NCBI GenBank assembly: GCA_000720845.1
Contig: JODU01000024.1
Location: 44,011 to 108,010, forward strand
Direction: 5' to 3'
Source: Kitasatospora aureofaciens
GTDB taxonomy: Bacteria; Actinomycetota; Actinomycetes; Streptomycetales; Streptomycetaceae
DNA length: 64,000 nucleotides
Below the pieces are notes generated by a model, which saw only the letters and a program-made list of their open reading frames with translations, searched no databases and was not told where the DNA came from. Made by a program: the position numbers and the translations under genes. The first letter of the stretch is position 1; each line of letters begins with the position of its first letter. Of this stretch, positions 55,150-64,000 are shown one piece after another.

Positions 55150-56550
55150 ATGAGTCAGACATCCGGCAACCCGCCCAGACGCCGGCCGCTGCGCCGGGCC
55201 CTGGTGGCCGTCGTCGGCACGCTCGGCCTCGCCGCGGCGGCCACGACCGTCACGGGCCCGTCGGCGGGCGCGGCCGTCCCACCGCCCCCGTCCGGCTGGA
55301 CGCAGGTCTTCGCCGACGACTTCGACGGCGCGGCCGGCTCCGGGGTGAACACCGCCAACTGGCAGTACGACACCGGCACCTCGTATCCCGGCGGCCCCGC
55401 CAACTGGGGCACCGGCGAGATCGAGACGATGACGTCGTCCCCGGACAACGTCTCGCTGGACGGCGGCGGGAATCTGCGCATCACCCCGCGGCGCGACGGC
55501 GCCGGCCACTGGACCTCGGGCCGCATCGAGACCAGGCGCGCCGACTTCGAGCCCCCGGCCGGCGGCAAGCTGCGCGTGGAGGCCCGCATCCAGGTGCCGA
55601 ACGTCACCGGGGCGGCGGCCAAGGGCTACTGGCCGGCGTTCTGGATGCTCGGCTCGCCCTACCGGGGCAACTACTGGAACTGGCCCGGCGTGGGCGAGAT
55701 CGACATCATGGAGAACACGCAGGGCCTCAACACGGTCTGGTCCACGCTGCACTGCGGCACCTCGCCCGGCGGCCCCTGCAACGAGACCAGCGGCATCGGC
55801 GGCAACGCCCCCTGTCCGGGGGCCACCTGCCAGGCCGGCTTCCACACCTACCGGGTGGACTGGGACCGCTCGACAAGCGTCGAGGAGATCCGCTTCTCCG
55901 TCGACGGCAACACCTTCCACACCGTCCGCGCCAACCAGGTCGACGCGACGACGTGGGCCAACGCCACGAACCACGGCTACTTCATCATCCTCAACGTCGC
56001 GATGGGCGGCGGTTTCCCGGACGCCTTCGGCGGCGGCCCGGACGGCGGAACCCAGCCCGGCCACTCGATGCTCGTGGACTACGTCCAGGTGCTGTCGGCC
56101 GGTGGGAGCGGTACCACACCGCCCCCGACCGGCGGTGACCGCGACGCGTACGGCACCATCGAGGCCGAGTCGTACGACGCCCAGTCCGGCACCATCACCG
56201 AGGCCACCTCGGACTCGGGCGGCGGGAGCAACCTCGGCGCGCTGGCGAACGGCGACTGGGTGCAGTACAAGGGCGTGAAGTTCGGTTCGAGCGCGGCGAC
56301 CCAGTTCAAGGCCCGGGTGGCGAGCGGTGCCGCCGCCGGGGTCAGCGGCCTGGTCGAGGTGCGCCTGGACAGCCGTGGCAACGCGCCGGTCGGCAGCTTC
56401 GCCGTGGGCAACACGGGCGGCTGGCAGGCGTGGCGCACGATCCCGGCGAACATCGCCTCGGTGACGGGCACGCACGATGTCTATCTCACCTTCACCAGCG
56501 GCCAGAGCGCCGACTTCGTCAACGTGAACTGGCTCGGCTTCGGCCGCTGA
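55150..56550 (+). CDS. Secreted GH16 endo-1,3-beta-glucanase with CBM6
   Basis: A 466-residue secreted enzyme. The signal peptide ends near GPSAGA (residue 41). The GH16 domain (about 50-315) has the catalytic cluster GEIDIMEN with Glu183, Asp185 and Glu188, and GYWPAFWMLGSPY before it. A Gly/Thr/Pro linker near 316-327 joins a carbohydrate-binding module CBM6 (YGTIEAESYDAQSGTI to the end, with WxxY-type ligand residues in NGDWVQYKGV). It cleaves laminarin-type beta-1,3-glucan of fungi and algae. The start is ATG 55150, and a LacI-type operator lies at 55069. Confidence 0.93.
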   Translation: MSQTSGNPPRRRPLRRALVAVVGTLGLAAAATTVTGPSAGAAVPPPPSGWTQVFADDFDGAAGSGVNTANWQYDTGTSYPGGPANWGTGEIETMTSSPDNVSLDGGGNLRITPRRDGAGHWTSGRIETRRADFEPPAGGKLRVEARIQVPNVTGAAAKGYWPAFWMLGSPYRGNYWNWPGVGEIDIMENTQGLNTVWSTLHCGTSPGGPCNETSGIGGNAPCPGATCQAGFHTYRVDWDRSTSVEEIRFSVDGNTFHTVRANQVDATTWANATNHGYFIILNVAMGGGFPDAFGGGPDGGTQPGHSMLVDYVQVLSAGGSGTTPPPTGGDRDAYGTIEAESYDAQSGTITEATSDSGGGSNLGALANGDWVQYKGVKFGSSAATQFKARVASGAAAGVSGLVEVRLDSRGNAPVGSFAVGNTGGWQAWRTIPANIASVTGTHDVYLTFTSGQSADFVNVNWLGFGR

Positions 56551-56575
56551 GCGGCAACCGGCCCCCGCAGGAGGG

Positions 56576-56608
56576 CGAAGGGGCTCCACGCGCCGTGGGG
56601 CCCCTTCG
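56576..56608. terminator. Hairpin after the GH16 gene
   Basis: CGAAGGGGC (56576-56584) pairs with GCCCCTTCG (56600-56608) and the inner CCAC/GTGG extends the stem. It lies between convergent GH16 and AraC genes. Confidence 0.8.
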
Positions 56609-56624
56609 TCGTGCCGTGCGGAGT

Positions 56625-57554
56625 TTACCCGCGCAGCTCCGCCCGGAAGGCCGCCGGTGTCTGGTCGGTGTGCTGCTGGAAGAACTTGGAGAAGTTCGCC
56701 GCGTCCGGGAAGCCCACCGCCGCGCCGACCCGGCCGATCGGCATCTCGGTGTGGGCCAGGAGCCGCTTGGCCTCCAGGACGACGCGCTTGTCGATGAACC
56801 CCTTGGGCGTCTCGCCCGTGGCGGCACGCACCGCGCGGACCAGCGTACGGCGGGAGTAACCGAGCGCGTCGGCGTAGGCGCTGACGCTGTGGTTGGTGGC
56901 GAAGCCCCGCTCAACCGCGTCCCGGAAGAGGGTGAAGGTACTGTCCCCCGGCGCCTCCGCCCGCCCCTTGCGCGCCGCCTGGGCGGAACTGGCCGCGAGA
57001 TGGGCGAGCCGCAGCAGGAACGCGGACAGCGTGTGGCGCAGTACGGCGGTGTGCAGGCTCAGCGGGAGTGTGGTCGCGTCCTCGTACTCGCGCCGCAACT
57101 GGTCGAGCGCCGCCGTCAGTCCGGCGAGCCGCGGCCCGTCGGGATGGAGCAGGGGCGGCAGGTCGTAGCGGTAGAGACCGGTGGCCTCCACGGTGGCGCG
57201 GGGCAGGAAGCCGGGCTGCATGGTGAGCACCGTTCCGCGGTACTCGCCCTCGGGCGCGAAGCGGTGGACCTGTCCTGGACGGATCCACAGCAGATCGCCG
57301 GCCGACGCCTCGTACTCGGCGAAGTCGATCATGTGACGGACCGGTCCGCCGGTGAAGAGCATGACGATGTGGAAGTCGATGCGGTGCACGCGGTGCAGCG
57401 GCGCGTGTGCGCGCCAGGTGCGACCAGGGCCCATGGGACCGACCTGCATGCCGACTCCGAGGAGGCTGAGATCGACCGGGAAGGGGAACGTTCTGATCCC
57501 GTCGCCGTCACCACCTCGGCCGCCGTCACCGTCTTGGATGCTTTCGTCCGCCAT
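56625..57554 (-). CDS. AraC-family transcriptional regulator
   Basis: A 309-residue protein with an N-terminal cupin-like ligand domain (about 20-150; LWIRPGQVHRFAPEG) and a C-terminal pair of AraC helix-turn-helix units from about 205: SAYADALGYSRRTLVRAVRA, KGFIDKRVVLEAKRLLAH and IGRVGAAVGFPDAANFSKFF ending QTPAAFR. It is divergent from the pentose phosphate operon across 157 bases, with a 15-bp palindrome in between, so control of that operon is a reasonable hypothesis. The N-terminus is Gly/Asp rich. ATG 57554. Confidence 0.9.
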   Translation of the reverse strand: MADESIQDGDGGRGGDGDGIRTFPFPVDLSLLGVGMQVGPMGPGRTWRAHAPLHRVHRIDFHIVMLFTGGPVRHMIDFAEYEASAGDLLWIRPGQVHRFAPEGEYRGTVLTMQPGFLPRATVEATGLYRYDLPPLLHPDGPRLAGLTAALDQLRREYEDATTLPLSLHTAVLRHTLSAFLLRLAHLAASSAQAARKGRAEAPGDSTFTLFRDAVERGFATNHSVSAYADALGYSRRTLVRAVRAATGETPKGFIDKRVVLEAKRLLAHTEMPIGRVGAAVGFPDAANFSKFFQQHTDQTPAAFRAELRG

Positions 57555-57643
57555 GTCCTTCTCGCGCCGTCCCGCCCGTGCGCCCCGTGGCCGGGGCGTG
57601 TCCCAGTTTCACCACAGGCTGGCACACCACGACCTTCACTCCC

Positions 57644-57658
57644 AAAAGTCAGACTTTT
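57644..57658. promoter_or_regulatory. AT-rich 15-bp palindrome upstream of tkt
   Basis: AAAAGTC, A, GACTTTT (57644-57658) is a perfect 7-bp-arm inverted repeat in a local AT-rich patch (continuing TTTTAAGTTTGAA), striking in this GC-rich sequence. It lies between the divergent AraC gene and tkt, 54 bases before the tkt start, where the promoter should be. Likely operator; its protein is unknown. Confidence 0.6.
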
Positions 57659-57711
57659 AAGTTTGAACGCGTCAGACCAGCCACTCCGCTCCGATCGAGG
57701 ATTTCTTGAAG

Positions 57712-59808
57712 ATGAGCACCCAGTCGAGCAAGCAGACAGTGGACAGCGCGGACCGCTTCGAATGGACCGAACTCGACCGGCGTGCCGTCGACACCGCCCG
57801 GGTACTCGCGGCCGACGCCGTCCAGAAGGTGGGCAACGGCCACCCGGGGACGGCGATGGCCCTCGCCCCGGCGGCGTACACGATCTTTCAGAAGGTGATG
57901 CGGCACGACCCCGCCGATCCCGAGTGGACCGGCCGTGACCGCTTCGTCCTGTCCCCCGGCCACACCTCGCTGACCCTCTACACCCAGCTCTTCCTGGCCG
58001 GGTACGAGGTGGAGCTGGACGACCTCAAGGCCTTCCGCACCCACGGGTCCAAGACGCCGGGCCACCCCGAGTACGGGCACACGGCGGGCGTGGAGACCAC
58101 CACGGGTCCGCTGGGCCAGGGTGTGGCCAACGCGGTGGGCATGGCGATGGCCGCCCGCTACGAGCGCGGCCTGTTCGACCCCGGGGCTCCCGAGGGCGAG
58201 TCGCCCTTCGACCACACGATCTGGGCGATCGTCAGCGACGGCGACCTCCAGGAGGGCGTCTCCGCCGAGGCGTCGTCGATGGCCGGTCACCAAAGGCTCG
58301 GGAATCTGGTCTTCCTCTACGACGACAACCACATCTCGATCGAGGGCGACACCGCGACCGCGTTCTCGGAGGACGTACTGAAACGATACGAGGCCTACGG
58401 CTGGCACACGCAGCGCGTCGAACCCGCCGAGAACGGCGACATCGACGTGCAGGCCCTGCACGCCGCGCTGACGGCGGCGAAGGCCGAGACCGGGCGACCG
58501 TCCATCATCGCCATGCGCACGATCATCGCCTGGCCCGCGCCGAACGCCCAGAACACCGAGGCGTCCCACGGCTCGGCCCTCGGCGCGGACGAGGTCGCCG
58601 CCACCAAGCGCGTCCTCGGCTTCGACCCCGAGCAGTCCTTCGAGGTCGCCGACGAGGTCCTCGCCCACACCCGCCGGGCCCTGGACCGCGGCGCCGAGGC
58701 GCACGCCGCCTGGGACAAGCGGATCGCCGCCTGGCGCGACACCGCCCCCGAGCGCGCGGCGCTCTTCGACCGCGTCGTCGCGGGCCTGCTGCCCGAGGGC
58801 TGGGAGGACGCCCTGCCGGTGTTCGAGACCGGCAAGGCGGTCGCAACCCGGGCCGCCTCCGGCAAGGTCCTCCAGGCGCTCGGCCCGGTCCTGCCCGAGC
58901 TGTGGGGCGGCTCGGCCGACCTGGCCGGCTCCAACAACACCACCATCGACAAGACCAGCTCCTTCCTGCCCGAGGGCAACCCGCTCCCCGGGGCCGACCC
59001 GTACGGCCGCACCGTGCACTTCGGCATCCGCGAGTTCTCCATGGCCGCGGAGATGAACGGCATCGCCCTGCACGGCAACACGCGGATCTACGGCGGCACC
59101 TTCCTGGTCTTCTCCGACTACATGCGCAACGCGGTACGCATGTCGGCGCTGATGCAGCTGCCGGTGACGTACGTGTGGACGCACGACTCCGTCGGCCTCG
59201 GCGAGGACGGCCCGACCCACCAGCCGGTCGAGCACCTGGCCGCGCTGCGCGCCATCCCGGGCCTCAACGTCGTCCGCCCCGCCGACGCCAACGAGACCGC
59301 GACCGTGTGGGCCGAGATCCTCAGGCGGCACTCCACCCACCCCGCGCCGCACGGCCTCGCCCTCACCCGCCAGGGCGTACCGACCTACGCGCCGAACCCG
59401 GACGCGGCGCGCGGCGGCTACGTCCTCGCTGACGCCTCCTCCGGCGCCCCGGACGTCGTCCTGATCGCCACCGGCTCCGAGGTGCGGCTCGCGATGGCCG
59501 CCCGGGAGGAGCTGGAGGCCGAGGGCACCGCCACGCGGGTGGTGTCGATGCCGTCCGTGGAGTGGTTCGAGGAGCAGCCCCGTGCCTACCGCGAGAGCGT
59601 GCTGCCGCCGTCCGTGCGGGCCCGGGTGGCCGTGGAGGCCGGGATCGGCCTGACCTGGCACCGGTTCGTCGGGGACGCGGGCCGCATCGTCTCCCTGGAG
59701 CACTTCGGCGCCTCCGCCGACGCCGAGACCCTGTTCACCGAGTTCGGCTTCACCGCCGGGCACGTGGCCGCCGCCGCCCGGGAATCCCTGGTCGCCGCCC
59801 ACGGCTGA
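57712..59808 (+). CDS. tkt: Transketolase
   Basis: A 698-residue thiamine-diphosphate enzyme that transfers two-carbon units between sugar phosphates, linking the pentose phosphate pathway to glycolysis. Motifs: GNGHPGTAMALAPAAY near 45, the ThDP/Mg site VSDGDLQEGVSAEASS and VFLYDDNHISIEG near 175-210, and the central HFGIREFSMAAEMNGIALHG and THDSVGLGEDGPTHQPVEHL near 440-500. It is the first gene of a unit with tal, zwf, opcA and pgi. By recollection S. coelicolor has a second copy of this pathway elsewhere. ATG 57712 is used; a TTG two codons upstream (57706), nearer the GAGG at 57697-57700, is possible. Confidence 0.95.
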   Translation: MSTQSSKQTVDSADRFEWTELDRRAVDTARVLAADAVQKVGNGHPGTAMALAPAAYTIFQKVMRHDPADPEWTGRDRFVLSPGHTSLTLYTQLFLAGYEVELDDLKAFRTHGSKTPGHPEYGHTAGVETTTGPLGQGVANAVGMAMAARYERGLFDPGAPEGESPFDHTIWAIVSDGDLQEGVSAEASSMAGHQRLGNLVFLYDDNHISIEGDTATAFSEDVLKRYEAYGWHTQRVEPAENGDIDVQALHAALTAAKAETGRPSIIAMRTIIAWPAPNAQNTEASHGSALGADEVAATKRVLGFDPEQSFEVADEVLAHTRRALDRGAEAHAAWDKRIAAWRDTAPERAALFDRVVAGLLPEGWEDALPVFETGKAVATRAASGKVLQALGPVLPELWGGSADLAGSNNTTIDKTSSFLPEGNPLPGADPYGRTVHFGIREFSMAAEMNGIALHGNTRIYGGTFLVFSDYMRNAVRMSALMQLPVTYVWTHDSVGLGEDGPTHQPVEHLAALRAIPGLNVVRPADANETATVWAEILRRHSTHPAPHGLALTRQGVPTYAPNPDAARGGYVLADASSGAPDVVLIATGSEVRLAMAAREELEAEGTATRVVSMPSVEWFEEQPRAYRESVLPPSVRARVAVEAGIGLTWHRFVGDAGRIVSLEHFGASADAETLFTEFGFTAGHVAAAARESLVAAHG

Positions 59809-59849
59809 CCCCACCGGATCCCCTCCCGATCCGAACGCAGAAAGAGAAG

Positions 59850-60995
59850 ATGATCACTGTGACCGAAGCAACCGCCACCGCGGGAGCACTGCAGCGCCTT
59901 GCCGACCAGGGCGTCTCCGTCTGGCTCGACGACCTGTCGCGGCGGCGGATCGAGTCCGGCAACCTCGCCGAGCTGATCAGGACGAAGAACGTCGTCGGCG
60001 TCACCACCAACCCGTCGATCTTCCAGGCCGCCATAGGCTCCGGCGAGGGCTACGAGGACCAGCTCGCCGACCTGGCGACCCGGGGCGTCACCGTCGACGA
60101 GGCGGTCCGCATGATGACCACCGCCGACGTGCGCGCCGCCGCCGACGTGCTGCGCGGGGTGTACGACGCCACCGGCGGGCGCGACGGCCGGGTCTCCATC
60201 GAGGTCGACCCGCGGCTCGCCCACGACACCCGGGCCACCGTCGCCGAGGCGCGTCAGCTGGCCTGGCTGGTGGACCGCCCCAACGTGATGATCAAGATCC
60301 CGGCGACCAAGGCCGGTCTCCCGGCGATCACCGAGGTCATCGGCGCCGGCATCAGCGTCAACGTCACGCTGATCTTCTCGCTGGAGCGCTACCGCGAGGT
60401 CATGGACGCCTACCTCGCCGGTCTGGAGAAGGCGCGGGCGGCCGGGATCGACCTGGCCGGCATCCACTCGGTCGCGTCCTTCTTCGTCTCCCGCGTCGAC
60501 AGCGAGATCGACAAGCGCCTGTCGCTCCTTGCCACCGACGAGGCCCTCGCGCTCCGCGGGAAGGCGGCGCTGGCCAACGCGCGACTGGCCTACGAGGCGT
60601 ACGAGAACGTCTTCGCGGGCGACCGCTTCACCGCCCTCGCCGGGGCCCGCGCCAACCCCCAGCGCCCCCTGTGGGCGTCCACCGGTGTGAAGGACCCGGC
60701 ATTCCGGGACACCCTGTACGTGGAGGAGCTGGTCGCTCCCGGCACCGTGAACACGATGCCGGAGGCCACCCTGGACGCCGCCGCCGATCACGGCGAGGTC
60801 CGGGGCGACACGGTCACCGGCGGGTACGCCCAGGCCCGGGCCGACCTGGCGGCCGTGGAGCGGCTCGGTGTGTCGTACGACGAGGTGGTGGAGCAGTTGG
60901 AGCGAGAGGGCGTGGCGAAGTTCGAGGCGGCCTGGCAGGACCTGCTCGCCGCCGTGACGAAGTCCCTCGACAGCAAGGGAGTTGACGGGGAATGA
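59850..60995 (+). CDS. tal: Transaldolase
   Basis: A 381-residue enzyme moving a three-carbon dihydroxyacetone unit between sugar phosphates. The Schiff-base lysine is in VMIKIPATKAGLPAI near 145; GVSVWLDDLSRRRIESGNL near 20 and VVGVTTNPSIFQAAI near 50 are family landmarks. The long actinobacterial class of transaldolase is about this length. It follows tkt after 41 bases with AGAGAAG before the ATG, and its TGA overlaps zwf in ATGA (60992-60995). Confidence 0.95.
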   Translation: MITVTEATATAGALQRLADQGVSVWLDDLSRRRIESGNLAELIRTKNVVGVTTNPSIFQAAIGSGEGYEDQLADLATRGVTVDEAVRMMTTADVRAAADVLRGVYDATGGRDGRVSIEVDPRLAHDTRATVAEARQLAWLVDRPNVMIKIPATKAGLPAITEVIGAGISVNVTLIFSLERYREVMDAYLAGLEKARAAGIDLAGIHSVASFFVSRVDSEIDKRLSLLATDEALALRGKAALANARLAYEAYENVFAGDRFTALAGARANPQRPLWASTGVKDPAFRDTLYVEELVAPGTVNTMPEATLDAAADHGEVRGDTVTGGYAQARADLAAVERLGVSYDEVVEQLEREGVAKFEAAWQDLLAAVTKSLDSKGVDGE

Positions 60996-62770
60996 GCGAG
61001 GAGCTTCCCGCTACGACGGGCCGGGAGACCAAGGCGACGAAGGAGGCCAAGGAGACCCGGACCGCCCAGGACGCGGCCGGACCGCTGCACGCCGAGGCGG
61101 CGGAGGAGGCCCACGCCGCCGGGGCGGAGAAGGCGGCCGGATCCTCCGGGTCCTCCCGGAGCGCGAAGAAGACCGGGACGGCCCGCCCCGCCAAGGGGGC
61201 GAAGAGCAAGGGCACGGACAAGGAGGCCGTCGAGCCGGTGGCACCGCTCGACTGGAGCAACCCACTGCGCGATCCCCAGGACCGCCGTCTGCCCCGTATC
61301 GCGGGCCCGTCCGGGCTGGTCATCTTCGGCGTCACCGGTGACCTGTCCCGCCGCAAGCTGATGCCGGCGGTGTACGACCTGGCCAACCGCGGCCTGCTGC
61401 CGCCGGGCTTCTCGCTGGTCGGCTTCGCCCGCCGGGACTGGGAGGACCAGGACTTCGCCGAGGTCGTGCACGACGCGGTCAGGGAGCACGCGCGCACGCC
61501 CTTCCGTGAGGAGGTCTGGCAGCAGCTCTCCGAGGGCATGCGCTTCATCCCCGGCGACTTCGACGACGACAACGCGTTCGAACAGCTGCGCAAGGCCGTC
61601 GAGGAACTGGACGCCTCCCGCGGCACCAGCGGCAACTACGCCTTCTACCTCTCCGTGCCCCCGAAGTTCTTCCCGAAGGTCGTCCAGCAGCTCAAGAAGC
61701 ACGGGCTGACCGACGGACCGGACGGCTCCTGGCGGCGCGCGGTGATCGAGAAGCCTTTCGGCCACGACCTGGAGAGCGCCCGCGAGCTGAACGCGCTGGT
61801 GCACGAGGTCTTCGACCCGGAGCAGGTCTTCCGCATCGACCACTACCTGGGCAAGGAGACCGTCCAGAACATCCTGGCGCTGCGCTTCGCCAACCAGATG
61901 TACGAGCCGATCTGGAACCGGTCCTACGTGGACCATGTGCAGATCACCATGGCCGAGGACATCGGCATCGGCGGCCGGGCGGGTTACTACGACGGCATCG
62001 GCGCCGCCCGCGACGTCATCCAGAACCACCTGCTCCAGCTGATGGCCCTCACCGCCATGGAGGAGCCGGCCGCCTTCGACGCGCGGTCGCTGCTCACCGA
62101 GAAGCTGAAGGTGCTGCGGGCCGTGCGGCTGCCGGAGGACCTGGGCGAGCACACGGTGCGCGGGCAGTACGCGGGCGGCTGGCAGGGCGGCGCGCAGGTG
62201 CCCGGCTACCTGGAGGAGGAGGGCATCGACCCGGCCTCCACCACCGACACCTACGCGGCGATCAAGCTCGGCATCGACAACCGCCGCTGGGCCGGGGTGC
62301 CCTTCTACCTGCGCACCGGCAAGCGCCTCGGCCGCCGGGTCACCGAGATCGCGGTGGTCTTCCAGCGGGCCCCGCACTCTCCCTTCGACTCCACCGCCAC
62401 GGAGGAGCTGGGCGAGAACGCGATCGTCATCCGCGTCCAGCCCGACGAGGGCATGACGGTGCGGTTCGGCTCCAAGGTGCCGGGCACGTCGATGGAGATC
62501 CGGGACGTGTCCATGGACTTCGCCTACGGCGAGTCCTTCACGGAGTCGAGCCCGGAGGCGTACGAACGGCTGATCCTGGACGTCCTTCTGGGGGACGCCA
62601 ACCTGTTCCCGCGCCACCAGGAGGTGGAAGAGTCCTGGCGGATCCTCGACCCGATCGAGGAGTACTGGGCCTCGCACGACAAGCCCGCGCAGTACGCGTC
62701 GGGCGGCTGGGGACCGCGGGAAGCCGACGAGATGCTCGCACGAGACGGACGGAGCTGGCGCAGGCCATGA
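60992..62770 (+). CDS. zwf: Glucose-6-phosphate dehydrogenase with low-complexity N-terminal extension
   Basis: A 592-residue NADP-dependent enzyme, first step of the oxidative pentose phosphate branch. The NADP fold GLVIFGVTGDLSRRKLMPA begins at about residue 108 and the active-site RIDHYLGKETVQN near 285. The usual protein is about 485-515 residues; here 85 residues of Lys/Ala/Glu/Thr-rich low complexity (MSEELPATTGRETKATKEAK onward) precede the core. The start is fixed by the ATGA overlap with tal, so the extension is likely real; an internal start near residue 85 remains possible. Overlaps opcA by ATGA. Confidence 0.93.
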   Translation: MSEELPATTGRETKATKEAKETRTAQDAAGPLHAEAAEEAHAAGAEKAAGSSGSSRSAKKTGTARPAKGAKSKGTDKEAVEPVAPLDWSNPLRDPQDRRLPRIAGPSGLVIFGVTGDLSRRKLMPAVYDLANRGLLPPGFSLVGFARRDWEDQDFAEVVHDAVREHARTPFREEVWQQLSEGMRFIPGDFDDDNAFEQLRKAVEELDASRGTSGNYAFYLSVPPKFFPKVVQQLKKHGLTDGPDGSWRRAVIEKPFGHDLESARELNALVHEVFDPEQVFRIDHYLGKETVQNILALRFANQMYEPIWNRSYVDHVQITMAEDIGIGGRAGYYDGIGAARDVIQNHLLQLMALTAMEEPAAFDARSLLTEKLKVLRAVRLPEDLGEHTVRGQYAGGWQGGAQVPGYLEEEGIDPASTTDTYAAIKLGIDNRRWAGVPFYLRTGKRLGRRVTEIAVVFQRAPHSPFDSTATEELGENAIVIRVQPDEGMTVRFGSKVPGTSMEIRDVSMDFAYGESFTESSPEAYERLILDVLLGDANLFPRHQEVEESWRILDPIEEYWASHDKPAQYASGGWGPREADEMLARDGRSWRRP

Positions 62771-63702
62771 GGATCGACCTGACCGACACCACGGCAAGCA
62801 AGGTCAATAAGGCGCTGGTGCAGGGTCGCCGGGCCATCGGCACACCGGCCGTGGGCATGGTGCTCACGCTGGTCATCGTCACGGACGAGGAGAACGCCTA
62901 CGACGCGATCAAGGCGGCCGAGGAGGCCTCGCACGAGCACCCCTCGCGCACCCTGGTCGTCATCAAGCGCCACCCCCGCAACCTGCGCGACCGCACCCGC
63001 TCGCACCTCGACGCCGAGGTCCGGGTCGGCTCCGAGGCCGGGACCGGCGAGACCGTCGTCCTGCGCATGTACGGGGAGGTGTCCGAGCACGCCGACTCCG
63101 TGGTACTGCCGCTGCTGCTGCCGGACGCGCCGGTCGTGGTGTGGTGGCCGGTGGAGGCGCCGGACAACCCCGCGAAGGACCCGCTGGGTGCGCTGGCCCA
63201 GCGCCGGATCACCGACCTCTACACGGTCGAGCGCCCGATGGAGGTCCTGGAGCGCCGGGTGCGCGCCTACGCGCCCGGCGACACCGATCTGGCCTGGACC
63301 CGGCTGACGCTGTGGCGCTCGATGCTCGCCGCGGCCCTGGACCAGGCCCGGGTGCCGGTGACCTCCGCGGTAGTGGAGGCCGAGGCGGACAACCCGGCGG
63401 CCGAGCTGCTGGCCCGCTGGCTGGAGGCCCGCCTGGGCGTCCGCGTGGACCGCGTGATCACCGACGGGCCGGTCGTCACGGCCGTGCGCCTCGGCACGGC
63501 GAACGGCGAGATCGTCATCGACCGTCCCGAGGGACCGCTCGCCACGATGACCCTGCCCGGACAGCCCCCGCGCTCCCTCGCCCTGAAGGTGCGCCCCACC
63601 TCCGAACTCATCGCCGAGGAGCTCAGGCGCCTCGACGCCGACGAGATGTACGCCATCGCCCTGCGCGGCGAGGCCGGCAAGGAGACCCCCGTCCATGTCT
63701 GA
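62767..63702 (+). CDS. opcA: OpcA, glucose-6-phosphate dehydrogenase assembly protein
   Basis: A 311-residue protein of the OxPP cycle protein family. In cyanobacteria and actinobacteria it activates and helps assemble G6PDH, and it is found next to zwf as here. Recognisable: IDLTDTTASKVNKALVQGRR, VRVGSEAGTGETVVLRMYGE and LLLPDAPVVVWWPVEAPDNPA. Its ATG overlaps the zwf stop in ATGA, so the two are made in step. Confidence 0.93.
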   Translation: MRIDLTDTTASKVNKALVQGRRAIGTPAVGMVLTLVIVTDEENAYDAIKAAEEASHEHPSRTLVVIKRHPRNLRDRTRSHLDAEVRVGSEAGTGETVVLRMYGEVSEHADSVVLPLLLPDAPVVVWWPVEAPDNPAKDPLGALAQRRITDLYTVERPMEVLERRVRAYAPGDTDLAWTRLTLWRSMLAAALDQARVPVTSAVVEAEADNPAAELLARWLEARLGVRVDRVITDGPVVTAVRLGTANGEIVIDRPEGPLATMTLPGQPPRSLALKVRPTSELIAEELRRLDADEMYAIALRGEAGKETPVHV

Positions 63703-64000
63703 CACCCCGAAGCTCGACCAGCGGCCCCAGTGGACCGCGCTCGCGGACCACGCCAAGGGCACGCTGCCCCACCCCGACCTGCGCGAGCTGTTCGCCCAGG
63801 ACCCCGGGCGGGCGGAGCGGTACGTCGTGCGCGTCGGAGACCTGCGCATCGACTACTCGAAGCACCTGGTCACCGACGAGACGCTGGCCCTGCTCCAGGA
63901 GCTGGCCGCCGCCACCGACGTGTTCGGGCTGCGCGATGCGATGTTCCGCGGTGAGCGGATCAACATCACCGAGGACCGGGCCGTGCTGCACACGGCGCTG
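63695..64000 (+). CDS. pgi: Glucose-6-phosphate isomerase, C-terminus beyond the window
   Basis: The first 102 residues of a protein usually about 550. LDQRPQWTALADHAKGTLPH, ELFAQDPGRAERYVVRVGDL and RIDYSKHLVTDETLALLQEL with FRGERINITEDRAVLHTAL are the highly conserved PGI N-terminus. It interconverts glucose-6-phosphate and fructose-6-phosphate. The ATG at 63695 lies inside opcA's end (8-base overlap), continuing the coupling of the operon. Partial by window edge. Confidence 0.93.
   Translation, partial: MSDTPKLDQRPQWTALADHAKGTLPHPDLRELFAQDPGRAERYVVRVGDLRIDYSKHLVTDETLALLQELAAATDVFGLRDAMFRGERINITEDRAVLHTAL

Overview
The window is high-GC actinobacterial DNA from a Streptomyces of the S. coelicolor / S. 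lividans group. Evidence includes GTG/TTG starts, translationally coupled operons, WhiB-like and SsgA-like genes, and a complete SapB (ram) locus whose RamS precursor looks identical, from memory, to that of S. coelicolor. From memory the gene order follows S. coelicolor from about SCO6722 (ssgD) down to SCO6659 (pgi); SCO numbers here are recollection, not a search.

Layout. 1-4 kb: partial endonuclease V, YciI-like protein, small basic protein, secreted BNR-repeat protein, ssgD and a GPP34 protein. 3.8-8 kb: an ABC-F ATPase and a short UvrA-like ATPase in tandem, behind a clear promoter and a leader holding a 3-codon ORF inside a hairpin, which looks like an antibiotic-sensing attenuator. 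8-18 kb: dimethylargininase, acyl-ACP desaturase with a three-site operator array, a frameshifted gene, a WhiB-like gene, glyoxalase-fold protein, LacI regulator, small laccase, truncated ThuA protein, and a TetR/PAP2/DMT group around a large inverted repeat. 18-21.6 kb: Tat-exported phospholipase C and an MFS symporter.

21.6-33.1 kb, minus strand: a four-gene operon encoding a DUF4132 protein, a 1675-residue protein, a DUF5682-VWA fusion and a SWIM-finger protein. It resembles the E. coli yehI-yehQ group but has no MoxR ATPase. Residues in the DUF5682 part resemble TraB/TIKI-type motifs. This is the least understood system in the window.

33-41 kb: ramR facing ramC-ramS-ramA-ramB, with a shared terminator between them. 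RamC modifies RamS to the lantibiotic-like surfactant SapB, RamA/RamB probably export it, and RamR activates ramC. RamB carries an (EQ)8 tract encoded by eight exact hexamers.

41-57.5 kb: Rieske oxygenase and reductase with an unlisted 56-residue gene coupled between them, an HTH-less MmyB-like protein divergent from an EspR-like regulator, Sfp-type PPTase coupled to a metallophosphoesterase, ATP-grasp protein, GH4 glycosidase with IclR regulator, an MMPL exporter relic, a DJ-1 protein with a MocR regulator, a cupredoxin/lipoprotein/membrane trio, a GH16-CBM6 glucanase and an AraC regulator. 57.7-64 kb: the tightly packed tkt-tal-zwf-opcA-pgi operon of the oxidative and non-oxidative pentose phosphate pathway.
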